Source: Manis javanica (Eukaryota; Chordata; Mammalia; Pholidota; Manidae). From it: a stretch of DNA of 64,000 bases. The translations under genes were made by a program, and so were the position numbers. Below the pieces are notes generated by a model. It saw only the letters and a list, made by a program, of their open reading frames with translations, had not been told where the DNA came from and did not search any database. Of the stretch, positions 27,601 to 39,600 are shown one piece after another. Every line of letters begins with the position of its first letter. The stretch's first letter is position 1. The stretch covers positions 186,001-250,000 of the forward strand of contig NW_027332181.1 in the NCBI RefSeq assembly GCF_040802235.1, given 5' to 3'.

Positions 27601-30600
27601 AATTATGGGATTCACATATAAATCAAGTATAAAAATCAAACAAATAATCATATCTCACTTGATTATTTATAGCTCATGATGTGTGATCAAAACCGAAAGT
27701 TTCTGTGATATGACTGCCCTTGCACTGTTCACCATGTAAGAACTTGTTTGTTATGCTTCAGAAGATGGGAGACTGTTGAGAATTAGGTTTGGGGTTGATT
27801 AATGAATGTGCATTGAGTCCCCTATACAGAATTTTATTGTTGTTAACAACCATTTGATCAATAAATATGAGAGATGCACTCTCAAAAAAAAAAATCCTTC
27901 TACCCACCACCCACCCATTCAAATGAACATTTTTCAGTTACCCAATGTATTTATGCTTGAAGAAAATAAACTTCCCATTTGTTTTCAAAAAAAAAAATCC
28001 ATCAACATCATCCACATCAACAAAAAGAACAAAAATCACATGATCATCTCCACAGACGCTGAAAAAGAATTTGACAAAATTCAACATCCATTCGTGATAA
28101 AAACTCTCAACAAAATGGTATAGAGGACAAGTACCTCAACATAATAAAGGCCATATATGACAAACCCACAGCCAACATCATACTGAACAGCGAGAAGCTG
28201 AAAGCTTTTCCTCTAAGATCGGGAACAAGAGCCAGCAATGCCCACTCTCCCCACTGTTATTCAACATAGTACTGGAGGTCCTAGCCACAGCAATTAGACA
28301 AAACAAAGAAATACAAGTAATCCAGATTGGTAAAGAAGAAGTCAAACTGTCATTACGTGTAGATGACATGATATTGTACATAAAAAACCCTGAAGAACCC
28401 ACTTCAAAACTAGTAGAACTAATATTGGAATTCAGCAAAGTTGCAGGATACAAAATTAATACACAGAAATCTGTGGCTTTCCTATACACTAACGATGAAC
28501 TAACAGAAAGAGAAATCAGGAAAACAATTCCATTCACAATTGCATCAAAAAGAATAAAATACCTAGGAATAAACCTAACCAAGGAAGTGAAAGACCTATA
28601 CCCTGTAAACTACAAGACACTCTGAAGAGAAATCAAAGAGGACACTAACAAATGGAAATTCACCCCATGCTCCTGGCTAGGAAGAATTAATATCATCAAA
28701 ATGGTCATCCTGCCCAAAGCAATCTACAGATTCAGTACAATCCCTATCAAATTACCAACAGCATTCTTCAACGAACTGGAACAAATAGTTCTAAAATTCA
28801 TATGGAACCACCAAAGACCCCAAACAGCCAAAGCAATCCTGAGAAGGAAGAATAAAGTGGGGGGGGGGATCTCGCTCCCCAACTTCAAACTCGACTACAA
28901 AGCCACAGTAATTAAGACAATTTGGTACTGGCACAAGAGCAGAACCACAGACCAGTGGAACAGAATAGAGACTCCAGACATTAACCCAAACACGTATGAT
29001 CAATTAATATACAACAAAGGAGCCATGGACATACAGTGGGGAAATGACAGCCTCTTCAACAGCTGGTGTTGGCAAAACTGGACAGCTACATGTAAGAGAA
29101 TGAAACTGGATCATTGTCTAACTCCATATACAAAAGTAAATTTGAAATGGATCAAAGACCTGAATGTAAGTCATGAAAGCATAAAACTCTTAGAAAAAAA
29201 CATAGGCAAAAATCTCTTGCACATAAACATGAGCGACCTCTTCATAAACATATCTCCCCAGGAAAGGGATACAAAATCAAAAATGAACAAGTGGAACTAT
29301 ATCAAGCTGAAAAGCTTCTGTATGGCAAAGGACACCATGAATAGAACAAAAAGGCATCCTACAGTATGGGAGAATATATTCATAAATGACAGATCCGATA
29401 AAGAGTTGACATCCAAAATATATAAAGAGCTCACGCACCTCAACAAACAAAAAGCAAATAATCCAATTAAAAAATGGGCAGAGGAGCTGAACAGACAGTT
29501 CTCCAAAGAAGAAATTCAGATGGTCAACATGCACATGAAAAGATGCTCCACATCGCTAATCATCAGAGAAATGCAAATTAAAACCACAATGAGATATCAC
29601 CTCACACCAGTAAGGATCACCACCAACCAAAAGACAAACAACAAATGTTGGCGAGGATGGGGAGAAAGGGGAACCCTCCTACACTGCTGGTGGGAATGTA
29701 AATTAGTTCGGCCATTGTGGAAAGCAGTATGAATTCCACTTTTAGGAATTTACCCTAAGAATACAGCAGCCCAGTTTGAAAAAGACAGATGCACCCCTAT
29801 GTTTATCACAGCACTATTTACAATAGACAAGAAATGGAAGCAATCTAAGTGTCCATCAGCAGATGAAAGGATAAAGAATATGTGGTACTATACACAATGC
29901 AATATTATTCAGCCATAAGAAGAAAACAAATCCTACCATTTGCAACAACATGGATGGAGCTAGAGGGTATTATGCTCAGTGAAATAAGCCAGGCAGAGAA
30001 AGACAAGTACCAAATGATTTCACTCATATGTGGAGTATAAGAACAAAGAAAAAACTGAAGGAACAAAACAGCAGCAGAATCACAGAACCCAAGAATGGAC
30101 TAACAGTCACCAAAGGGAAAGGGACTGGGAAGGATGGGGTGGGGGGAGAAAGGGGGCATTATGATTAGCATGTATAATGTGGGGGAGGCCACAGGGAGAG
30201 CTGTGCAACACAGAGAAGACAAGTAGTGATTCTACAGCATCTTACTACACTGATGGACAGTGACTGTAATGGGGGTTTTGGGGGGACTTGGTGAAGGGGG
30301 AACGTAGTAAACATAATGTTCCTCACGTAATTGTAGATTAATGATACCAAAAGTAAAAAAGAAAAATAAATCACAAAAGTAAACAATTTTTATTTGCACT
30401 GGGAAATCAAAAAGTTCCTTTGACTCATTTTTATTGTGATATTCACTTTATTGTAGTGATCTGGAGCTGAACCCACAGTATCTCCAGGGTATGCCTGTAT
30501 GTAGCATGTTGCATTATATTTCTAATGGATTGGACTGCTGTTGAATATAAGGATACCTAAGCAATATTAGCATCTTAAAAATAAATGATAAATAACTAGT

Positions 30601-33600
30601 TTTGTGGACAGAGATTGGGCACCTATGAAAGGTGATATGGTCACAGGCATGGTAAGTTTGGTGAGGAGTCAATGGAAGTCACATCAACTAACTTTACAGA
30701 ACTAAAAAGATTTCTTCTAAATAGTAATGAAAATCATTTGGCCTTACATGAATCCATTTCTCTAGCACCCTGAGTATAGCTCAAAACTCAATTCTTTTGC
30801 TCTGCTTGCTCTACAATCTTCCTCAGACACCATATTTAACATTATAGTTTCAACTATCAGATCAGTCCTTCAATTTTCCCTCCAATTTTATTGATATATA
30901 CTTCACATATAATATGGTGTAACTTTAAAGGTATGCAACAAGTTGATTTGATACATATATACTGCAATATAATTATCACTGTAGTGTTAGTTAATACCTC
31001 CATCACCTCACATAATTATTTCTTTTTTGGTGTGAGAACATTTAAGATATACTCTCTTAGCAACCTTTAAGTATATTTCAAGTACTGAATTTTTAAGTAC
31101 AGTATTGTTATCTATAATCACAAAGCTGTATATTAGATCCCCAAACTTACTCATTTAACTGGAAGTCTGTACTCTGACCACGTCTCTCCACCTCCCCTGA
31201 CTCCCAGCAGTCCTTCAATGTTCCACAAATCCTAGAGCCCAGCTCCTTGGACTTCATTCAGTTACACAATACAGTTTTAAGCACCTACATTCCTCAAATT
31301 GATACTATAATTCCCAAAAACTGTTCTAGACTTCTCCATTTCTCCGAGTTTTACTGTCATTTTGTAGTCTTTGGTTATTTCTCCCTTCCCCCATATCCAA
31401 TCATTAGGCAGTATTGATTATTCTTTCCAAAGACTGACAACGTCATCAGTATTGCCTTGATTCTCAACATCTGTCACTGAACTACTGCAGTTGTCTCCTA
31501 TCTGGATTTCCAGCTTTTCACTTCCAACACCTCTGCTTTCCCAATCCATCTTTCACACTGTGATCTTTCTGAAGCACAACCCTTTCTATGAACACCTACC
31601 TCAAATGCTCACTCTCACCTATGGAATAAAATCTGGCATCAATATCTGTCACCAACTAGCCTCTACATAATCTCTAAGCTGATCTGCCGTCAGTCCAGCT
31701 GCTACCCAAATAATTAGCTATTAATACCAACTACCCTATCTTTGTTCATTATGTTTCTCCAAAATGCAAAAGGAAATGTATTTAAAACCACAATGCCAAA
31801 GAGGAAGAGAAAACACCAAAGAGAAAAATGAAAATAGAACTAACAAAGTAGTGCACAGATGCTGAAGGTATACTTGCACAACTATCTTAAATCATAAACT
31901 ATTAATAAACCTAATATTAACACAAGAGAAACTGATTTGTCTGAGAAATAGAAAACAATCTATGAATAACAGTTTTCAAGGAAACAACAATTTTTAAATC
32001 ATAACAATGTGTAAATCATAATTAAAGAAATGGGAGGGGAAAATACCAGTGCTAAACATTAATCTCAGTATGGACCTGGAAAATGTACCTTCTTTTTTCT
32101 CTATCCAGTCTTCCATTTAAATCCTTGACTTTGGCCACCATCTATGTGCTGTCTTAAATCCAGATCTCTAATTCAGTTCCCCTTTTCTGAGACTTATACC
32201 TGTCTATCTCCAACTGCTGACTAGATACCTCAGCTTGCACTTAAAAGTAAACCTACATGATTTTCCTGTTCCTTCTCTTTCCTTTTATCAATAAATAGCA
32301 TCACCCACTACTTTGAGAGAGACCTTAGTCCTGGTGTAGGATGACTCTCCAGCTTAAATCCTATTGATCCTACCTCCCAAATCTCTCTCACATTCGCATC
32401 CATCTCTCTTTTGCCACAGTCGGCCATCTCTCCTGGACCAACAAAGTAACCAAACCAGTCTCCTTGCATCCCATTTCAATCTTTCCCCCCAAGTGTACAC
32501 CCTCTTCTGAGTTTGTTTTCCTAATAATCAAATTATTACAAAAATAGAATCAGCATTATACATTATTCCATCACTTGATTTTTATGCTAAATATACATCA
32601 TGGATATCCTCCGCATAGAATATAAATTCTGTGAAAATTAGTATTGGGAAACCTCACCGATATGGCATCAGGAGGCCTGCAGGGGATGCTCTCACACCTA
32701 CCACTCCTCACAAATCTCTGATCCCACTGGAAGAAACTGACACCAGGTGTTTTAGCTACTTTACTACCCAGAAAGAAGAAGGCAGGCTTTGGCTTTCTGC
32801 CTCCCCAAATAGCCCAGCCAATGAGAGACTCAACTCAGCCGATCAGAAGCCATATGTGGGTCTCCCAGTTTCCTCAGTGGACTTTTGCTTAGAACAGCCC
32901 TCCTAATTTGGCTCTTCCCCCTATCAAAGATTGGTCCTCTCCTTTGTTCTCTGTACATGCCTATGGTTCTGCTGTTTTGCTTGTCCCAGATTGTAATTAT
33001 CCTCCTATTCTCAAAAAAACCCGATTTTGCTAGTAAATTAACTATTTTAAAGGTTAACAACATATATATATAAATAATTCTTTTTAATAGCCATAATATT
33101 CTTTAGTACAGGCACACCATACTTTATTCAACTACTCTCCTATATAACAGCAATTCTCCTGTTTCCATTTGTGCCACTATACTAGTTACAATTAAACACC
33201 TTTACACGTTTATCTTTATTTACCATTATTTTTATTTCTGAAACAGAGGTTCAGAGATTTCTGGCATCAAAAGATGTGTGTCTCTTATTTCATTACACAT
33301 TACCAAATGTTTTCTCGAAAGCTATGACAATTCACATTCTCACCAGCAAGCTTCCCACTACAACATGCTATCAAACTAATTCTATCAATCCAGTGAGTTA
33401 AAAAGAGTAATTGGTCTTGATTTGCATTTCTCAGATTAGTAGGCAATCAAGCTTTTTAAAGGTAGGTTCACTATTGTGTCTTCTAATAGACATAATATAT
33501 ATTATTGAATTCTGGTGGGAACACAGCAATAGAAGGCAGACAAGTTCCTGCCTTCTCTCTCAAAGTTTGCATTCAGGAGGAGAAACAATAGAAAATAAAT

Positions 33601-36600
33601 ATGTAAACAAAAATAAACATGATTATACTGATATACAAGACAGAACAATTCCCTTTGTTTGAGTATAGGGAGACAAACAGTAAAAAGCAGGTTGGAGCTA
33701 AATAGTTTAGACATTCTTTAGACAGTGGAGGCCATGAAAGATGACTTTCTTCCCCTCCTTCTCAAAGAGGAGTTACCAGCATTTTGGGAGACTCTTAACA
33801 ATGCTGAAAGGAAGTAAATTTCTTGTTACTATTTTGAAAGGAAATGACTGTAAGAATCTGTTAAGAATAATAGTAGTGGAAAGTGCACAGATGCTAAATG
33901 TACAGGTGGATGACTTTTTATCCATGTAACAAGATCAAGATATAGAGTGTTTCCAAGCATCCCATAACCCTTCCCAACCCAAATTCTTTCCCAGAGTAAG
34001 TACTAGTTTAACTTATATTGCCATTAAATAATTTTATAATGATGGCATTTTACCTTTACACCCTTGTGTTTAAAACAGAAACCCTCCAGACCTTTCATTG
34101 TAAAGTACTTTCTTCAAGAATGAATACACTACATTTACTATATTTCTAGAAATAATTGACGATATTTTCTATGTATCTATTTAGTTGTTCTTATGGTAGT
34201 CCTCAGTTTTTATATGTTCTACTTTCAATTCTAAAGCTGTATGCCTTGGGAGGCTTGGGAAAAGATGATGGAGTAGGAAGGCAAGGCAGAAACCTCCTGC
34301 CACATACACACCAAGGAAGCAACTCTAGCAAATACAACTAACCCTGAAAACGACCTGAAGACTACAGAAGAGACCACCTACGCCTCAAGAAAAAGAGAAG
34401 CCCACACAGGGAAAGTAAAGTGGCAGAGCCAGGATGCAAGTGACTCAAGCCCTTCCCCCATCCCAGACCAAAAGTAGAAAGGAAAGGAATGGGGGGAGGT
34501 GGGGCATAAGCACTCACAAATCCTGCACACCTGGCCCAGGAGACCTGCTCTGGAAACAGGAGTTCACATTACCTTGGGCTTTGGTGATTAACGGGGCTGG
34601 ACACCAGGGAGAGCTAGAGCACTCTGGGAGACTGAGACTCCTTTCACTTGTGGAAGACAGACACGCTCTACTAGACCAACTGAGACCCAACACAGAGGTG
34701 GCAGTCTGAAAGATTTGGGGAGTGCTGGAGGGAGCTCTGTCTGGAGGAGAAAGAGCTCTGTCTGACACCACCCCAGCCCTCCTTCAGCCCAACTGATCAG
34801 GGATCATGGGAGCCAGCCCCAGGTGCTCCATTCCCCTTGCTGGTGGCTCACCCCAAGGCACTTCCCTGCACACCCACCCACCTTCCTGTCCCACTCAGCC
34901 TGGAAGCGGTCAGACTTTGCTGCCTGGAAGGGAGAGGGAGGCTTTCCCAGCCCTCTCAGCCCAACTACAAAGATGCCTGTGGGAGCCAGCTCCAAACATT
35001 TCTTCCTCCTTGGAGACCCAGGAATGCACTGTGCTCCTATGCATACCCACCCTGCCTGCCCCACCCAGCAGTGCTACCATTGCTGCCTGGCAGAGCAGAC
35101 AGAGGATGGCCCACCCACAACTACCCCAACAGAAGTGCAGCCACTAGGCTCACAAAGGGCTGAGATGAGCTATTAGCCACTGCTGAGTGGCCAGATCAGC
35201 CACTGCCCACAGACAGGCAGGAAGGCGGCCTCACTCACAGCCCACCAATAGCAACTGGGACTCCACCACAAGGGAGAACCAGGCATTAGTGAGCAAAGAG
35301 TTTTGAGCTTCTAGGCACCACAGGATGTCTTTTTTTATAAAGCCATTATTCTTTAGACCAGGAGGCACAGCAGATCTATCTAATACAAAGGAAGAAACAC
35401 AGAAAGCCAGACAAAATGAAATGGCAGAGAAATATGTTACAAACAAAACTACAGGATAAGACACCAGAATGAGGGCTAAATGAAAGGGAGATTATCAATC
35501 TTCTTGATAAAGATTTCAAAGTAACAGCCATAGTATGTCACTGACTTGTGAAACAGAATCGATGACCATAGAGAGAATTTCAACAAAGAGATAGCAGATC
35601 TGAAAAGGAGCCACTCAGAGCTGAAGAATACAGTAACTGAAATGAAATATACAATAGAGGGAATGTATGTCACTGACTTGTGAAACAGAATCAATGACCT
35701 TAGAGAGAACTTCAACAAAGAGATAGCAGATCTGAAAAGGAGCCACTCAGAGCTGAAGAATACAGTAACTGAAACGAAATATATGATAGAGGGAATGAAT
35801 AATAGATTGCAGCAAGTAGAGGAGACAATCAATGAGATGGAAATTAGAGAACTGGAACACAACAAGGCTGAGGAACAGAGAAAACAATCTGTAAAAATGA
35901 GAGGATGCTAAGTGGGCTGTGTGACAACTCCAAATGAAACAGTATTTGCACAATAGGGGTACCAGGAAGAGAAGACAGGTAAAGGAATAGAAAGTCTCTT
36001 GGGAAGAAATGATTGTTGAAAACATCCCACTTTTGGGGAAGGAAACAGATATCCAGGTCCTGGAAGCACAGAGTACTAAAAGCAGCATGAGAAAGGCAGT
36101 TACCTACAAGGGGAATCCCATAAGGCTATCAGCATATTTCTCAGCAGAAACTTTATAGACCAGAAGGGAGTGGCCTGAAATATTTAATGCATTGAAACAG
36201 AAGAAACTTCAACCAGGAAATCCTCTACGCAGCAAGTTTACCATTCAAAATTAAAGGAGAGATTAAAAGCTTCCCAGATAAATGAAAGTTAAAAGAATCA
36301 CCACCACTAAACCAGCCTTACAGGATATGTTAAATGGACCTCTGTAGATTGAAATGTTCTTAACCCTAATATTTTTCAAGAGAAAATAAACCTACAGTAA
36401 AGGTAGTAGACCAATTACTAAGCAAGTATGAAATTTAAAAATCAAAAACAAAAGTAGTAAAACCAACTATACACAGAATTAGTCAAGGGATACACAAAAA
36501 ATGCAGATTATGCTATCTAATAAATGAAGTGTGGAGGAAGAAGAATAAAAAAGAAGTACTTTTAGATTGTGTTTGAAACTGAGTGTTCATCAATTTAATG

Positions 36601-39600
36601 TAGACTGTTATATATTTAGGAAACTATCTTTGAACCTTATGGTCACCACAAACATAAAGCCTATAATAGATACAAAAAAAATTTTTTTAAAGATATCTAA
36701 TCACAGCACTAAAGAAAACTATCAAATAACAGGAGAACAGTGTAAGAGGAAGAAAGGAACTATAAAAACAACTAGAAAACAATAAAATGGCAATAAGTAC
36801 ATACCTATCAATAGCTACTTTAAATGTAAATAGACAGACTACACCAATCAAAAGACATAGGGTGGCAGAATGAAGAAACAAGACCCATCTATATCCTGCC
36901 TACAAGAGACTCATTTCAAACCCAAAGACACACACAGACTGAAAGTGAAGGGATGGAAAAAGATATCTCATCCAAGTAATAGGGAGAAAAAGCAGGAATA
37001 GCAGTACTTACATCAGAAAAAATAGACTTTAAAAAAAAGAAAGTAACAAGACACAAAGAAGGACATTACATAATGATTAAGAGGTCAGTTCAACAGAGGA
37101 TATAACCATTACACATATCTATGTACCCAACATAGGGGCATCTAAATATGTAAAACAGTAACAGAACTAAAGGGAGAAACAGACTGCAACTCAACAATAT
37201 TGGTGGATTTTAACACCCCAGTTACACCAATGGACTGATCATCCAGACAGAAAATAAGTAAAGAAAAAGAAGCACTAAACAACGTATTAGATCAGATGGA
37301 CTAACAGATTATCTATTAATAGAACATTCCACACAAAGCAGCAGGATACACATTTTTCTCAAGTTCATAGGGAACTGTCTTGCCAATGGGTTTCAGCCCC
37401 CAGGCAAGTTCACTAGAGATTCAATATGATCAAAGAAATTGACAGCAAAATGTTCTTTGGGGTGAAAGGGTTTATTCCCTGCTTGTTCTCCCAGCAGTAG
37501 GTCAAGCACTAGCGTCTCTGCCTCCCCACAAAGCACTGGGCCAAGCTCTCTATATAGCGCAATAATAGCTTATTGCCTAAAGGTGTGGAAGCAGTAGCCT
37601 AGCAACAGGCCAGTTACATCATCAGGTGGTTTAAGTTCAGTGAGGATCATGGCCATAGGAACCCCAACTTTCCCACACTCCACCCCTCCAGGATTCTCGC
37701 CTTACAATCTACACACTTCCAATCTTCCGCAATGGTCCCTGTGGGAGAAAGCTGGGGCACTGTAACCAGATTCCACAATAGCAACAGAGGATAACAACTT
37801 AGAGATCATAAAAATTAAGATACAGCAAGATTTTGATACAGGTAACAAAAATTGTAATAATCCCCAAGCTAGAGGAGGTTCCTAATAACAAAAAATTATA
37901 ACCTCCTCAAGCCAGAGGAAGTTCCCAATCCATAAAGACTTTAGGGGTAATAAGACACATTTTAATGACACCAACATAGGCAAATCTTGTCCACCAGGTA
38001 GAATGCATGCAAGACAGTGGTCCTGTGATAGGCCTGTAGCAGGAAGGGGGTCCCTCCCAGGTCTAGTACACCATACTTTTACTCCTTTCCCCATGGAGGT
38101 TACTGAAGGGTCTACATATAGTGCTACTGGAGGTGCATGCACTGGCCATAATGATAAAACAGAACTCCCTGGTAAGATGCTCTTATCTTCTGGCCATTCA
38201 GGATATACTACTGGGACCTTTGGAGGCCACTCTGCTGTTATTCCAGAAATACACAGGAGGCCAGCTTCCAGGCCTTGTCCCCAAGGTGCTAGGAGAGCCA
38301 GCCATCGTGGGTCCATATGTCGAAAGGTCCAAGGACATGTCCACTAAAAGGAGTCTCCGGGGCTCAGTGCAGTTGGTGCTGGCAGCAAGATATTATTCTG
38401 GTGGCCAAACCTCAGCTTCAGTGATTCTTCCTTGGTTTGTACTTGCACTTTTATAGGGGGGGGGCCATATGTGTTAAGATGTCTACAAAGCTCAGGGCTC
38501 GCTTTCGGGTCTCTTTTTCAAACGCTGTAGCATGGTCCATAAGCAGCCTGACCATCCCCGCAGACTATTGGTATCTGACTTTAGTCCGGATTTTAACAAG
38601 CCATTGTGCCTCTCTATCATGCCTGCTGCAGTAGGATTGTATAACACATGAAACTTCCCTTTGATTCCCAGTTGTCGCACCCATTCTTGCAGTGTATGTC
38701 CAGTAAAATGGGTGCCCTGATCACTCTCAATTACCTGTGGTTGGCCATAGGCAGCAAAGAGATGCACCAGGCTTCTTTTGGTCGTCTTCTGGTCTGCACA
38801 ACAGGTAGGAAAAGCAACCAGAAATCCAGTAGCTGTGTCCACACAAGTCATTACATACCGATATCCTTCTGACAGGTAGAGGCCCAATATAGTCTATCTG
38901 TCACCTGACAAGGGGTATAGGCCCCTTAGCTATTGTCCCATGTTGCTGTGAAACTCAGTGTGAGTCCCTTTTGGAGCACACGACACACTTCTGCCAGGCT
39001 CTACTAACTTCTTCAGAGGTTAAAGGCAAGCTCCACCAATGGGCTACAGCCCACATTGTCTTTTGTCTCACATGCAACAAACACTGATATAACCATTGGG
39101 CTACATCAGAGGCAGGCTTTCCTTCTAACCAATGTATCTGGGCCAATTTATCTGCTTCATCATTTCCTGGGGATGACAGTGGCAAATGACCCGTCACATG
39201 GAATACTATAATTATTTTAGTCTGACCATAGGCCCATAAGTCTTGCCAAAGTTCTTGCCCCTAAAGGGGTTGGTAACCAACCAGTCAGTTGGCATGGTAC
39301 CAGGTTGGTAGTCACAGGGTCAAGCCCTGATAGCCCAGCTATCAGTGCAGACAACTATAGGGGAGGGCTCCTGGCTGATTACAAGCCACACAGCCCGCGA
39401 CTCTGCCCATTGGCTGCTCTTCCCCTCACCATCTTCCATCCATACTGTCTCAGTCTTAGGATAGAAAGCTATGGCCCTCCATTTTGGGAGCTGCCCATGG
39501 CTGGAGCCATCTGTGTACCATGCATCTTCAGGTACAGGGGCTCTTCCCTCCCTATGGAGACTCTCTGCTACTAATGGTTCAAAAGCAAGTTCTTCCTGCT

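Larger units (their letters stand above)
26142..27894 (+). mobile_element. ERV-derived tail 2 fused to L1 C
   Basis: Same order and same L1 junction as tail 1 ('gaaagagaagggggattactccctgatagg'). Env-derived region about 26300-27020, CTE-like hairpin 27269-27355, polypurine tract near 27592-27602, LTR from about 27604 (first bases mutated, TATGGGATTC) to 27883 with AATAAA at 27861-27866, then 11 As. The LTR lacks part of the repeated 'caccatgtaagaa' block. Confidence 0.88.
15828..27993 (+). mobile_element. Composite 12.2-kb insertion: L1 B, ERV tail 1, L1 C, ERV tail 2, 92-bp segment
   Basis: The whole block lies between two copies of AAAATCCATCAACA (15814-15827 and 27994-28007), and removing it restores the ORF2 sequence of L1 A. 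Components: L1 B 15828-21976; A-rich linker; ERV tail 1 21992-23800 with A-run; L1 C 23814-26120; A-rich linker; ERV tail 2 26142-27883 with A-run; unique 92 bp 27895-27986 with A-run. The most economical reading is one L1 B insertion carrying a 3' extension, later hit by L1 C in an A-run. Confidence 0.9.
30541..34247 (-). other. STXBP3: STXBP3 intron 1, middle part with old repeats
   Basis: No gene. It contains an L1M-like remnant (30880-31200), two L2-like stretches (31440-31740, 32095-32480), a possible solo LTR (32630-33060), and further probable L1-derived sequence around 33080-33480 that I cannot orient. Confidence 0.6.

Noticed and set aside
34806..35176. Three overlapping plus-strand frames of 108-117 codons
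   Set aside because: They overlap each other in different phases inside the GC-rich 5' UTR of old L1 D, with no family features.
35533..35796. CRISPR-like or satellite array
   Set aside because: Only two 132-bp units without spacers; a tandem duplication within L1 ORF1 in a mammalian genome.
38003..38456. Plus-strand frames of 111-114 codons
   Set aside because: They lie antisense to the 3' end of the ERV-L-like remnant and have no recognisable domain.
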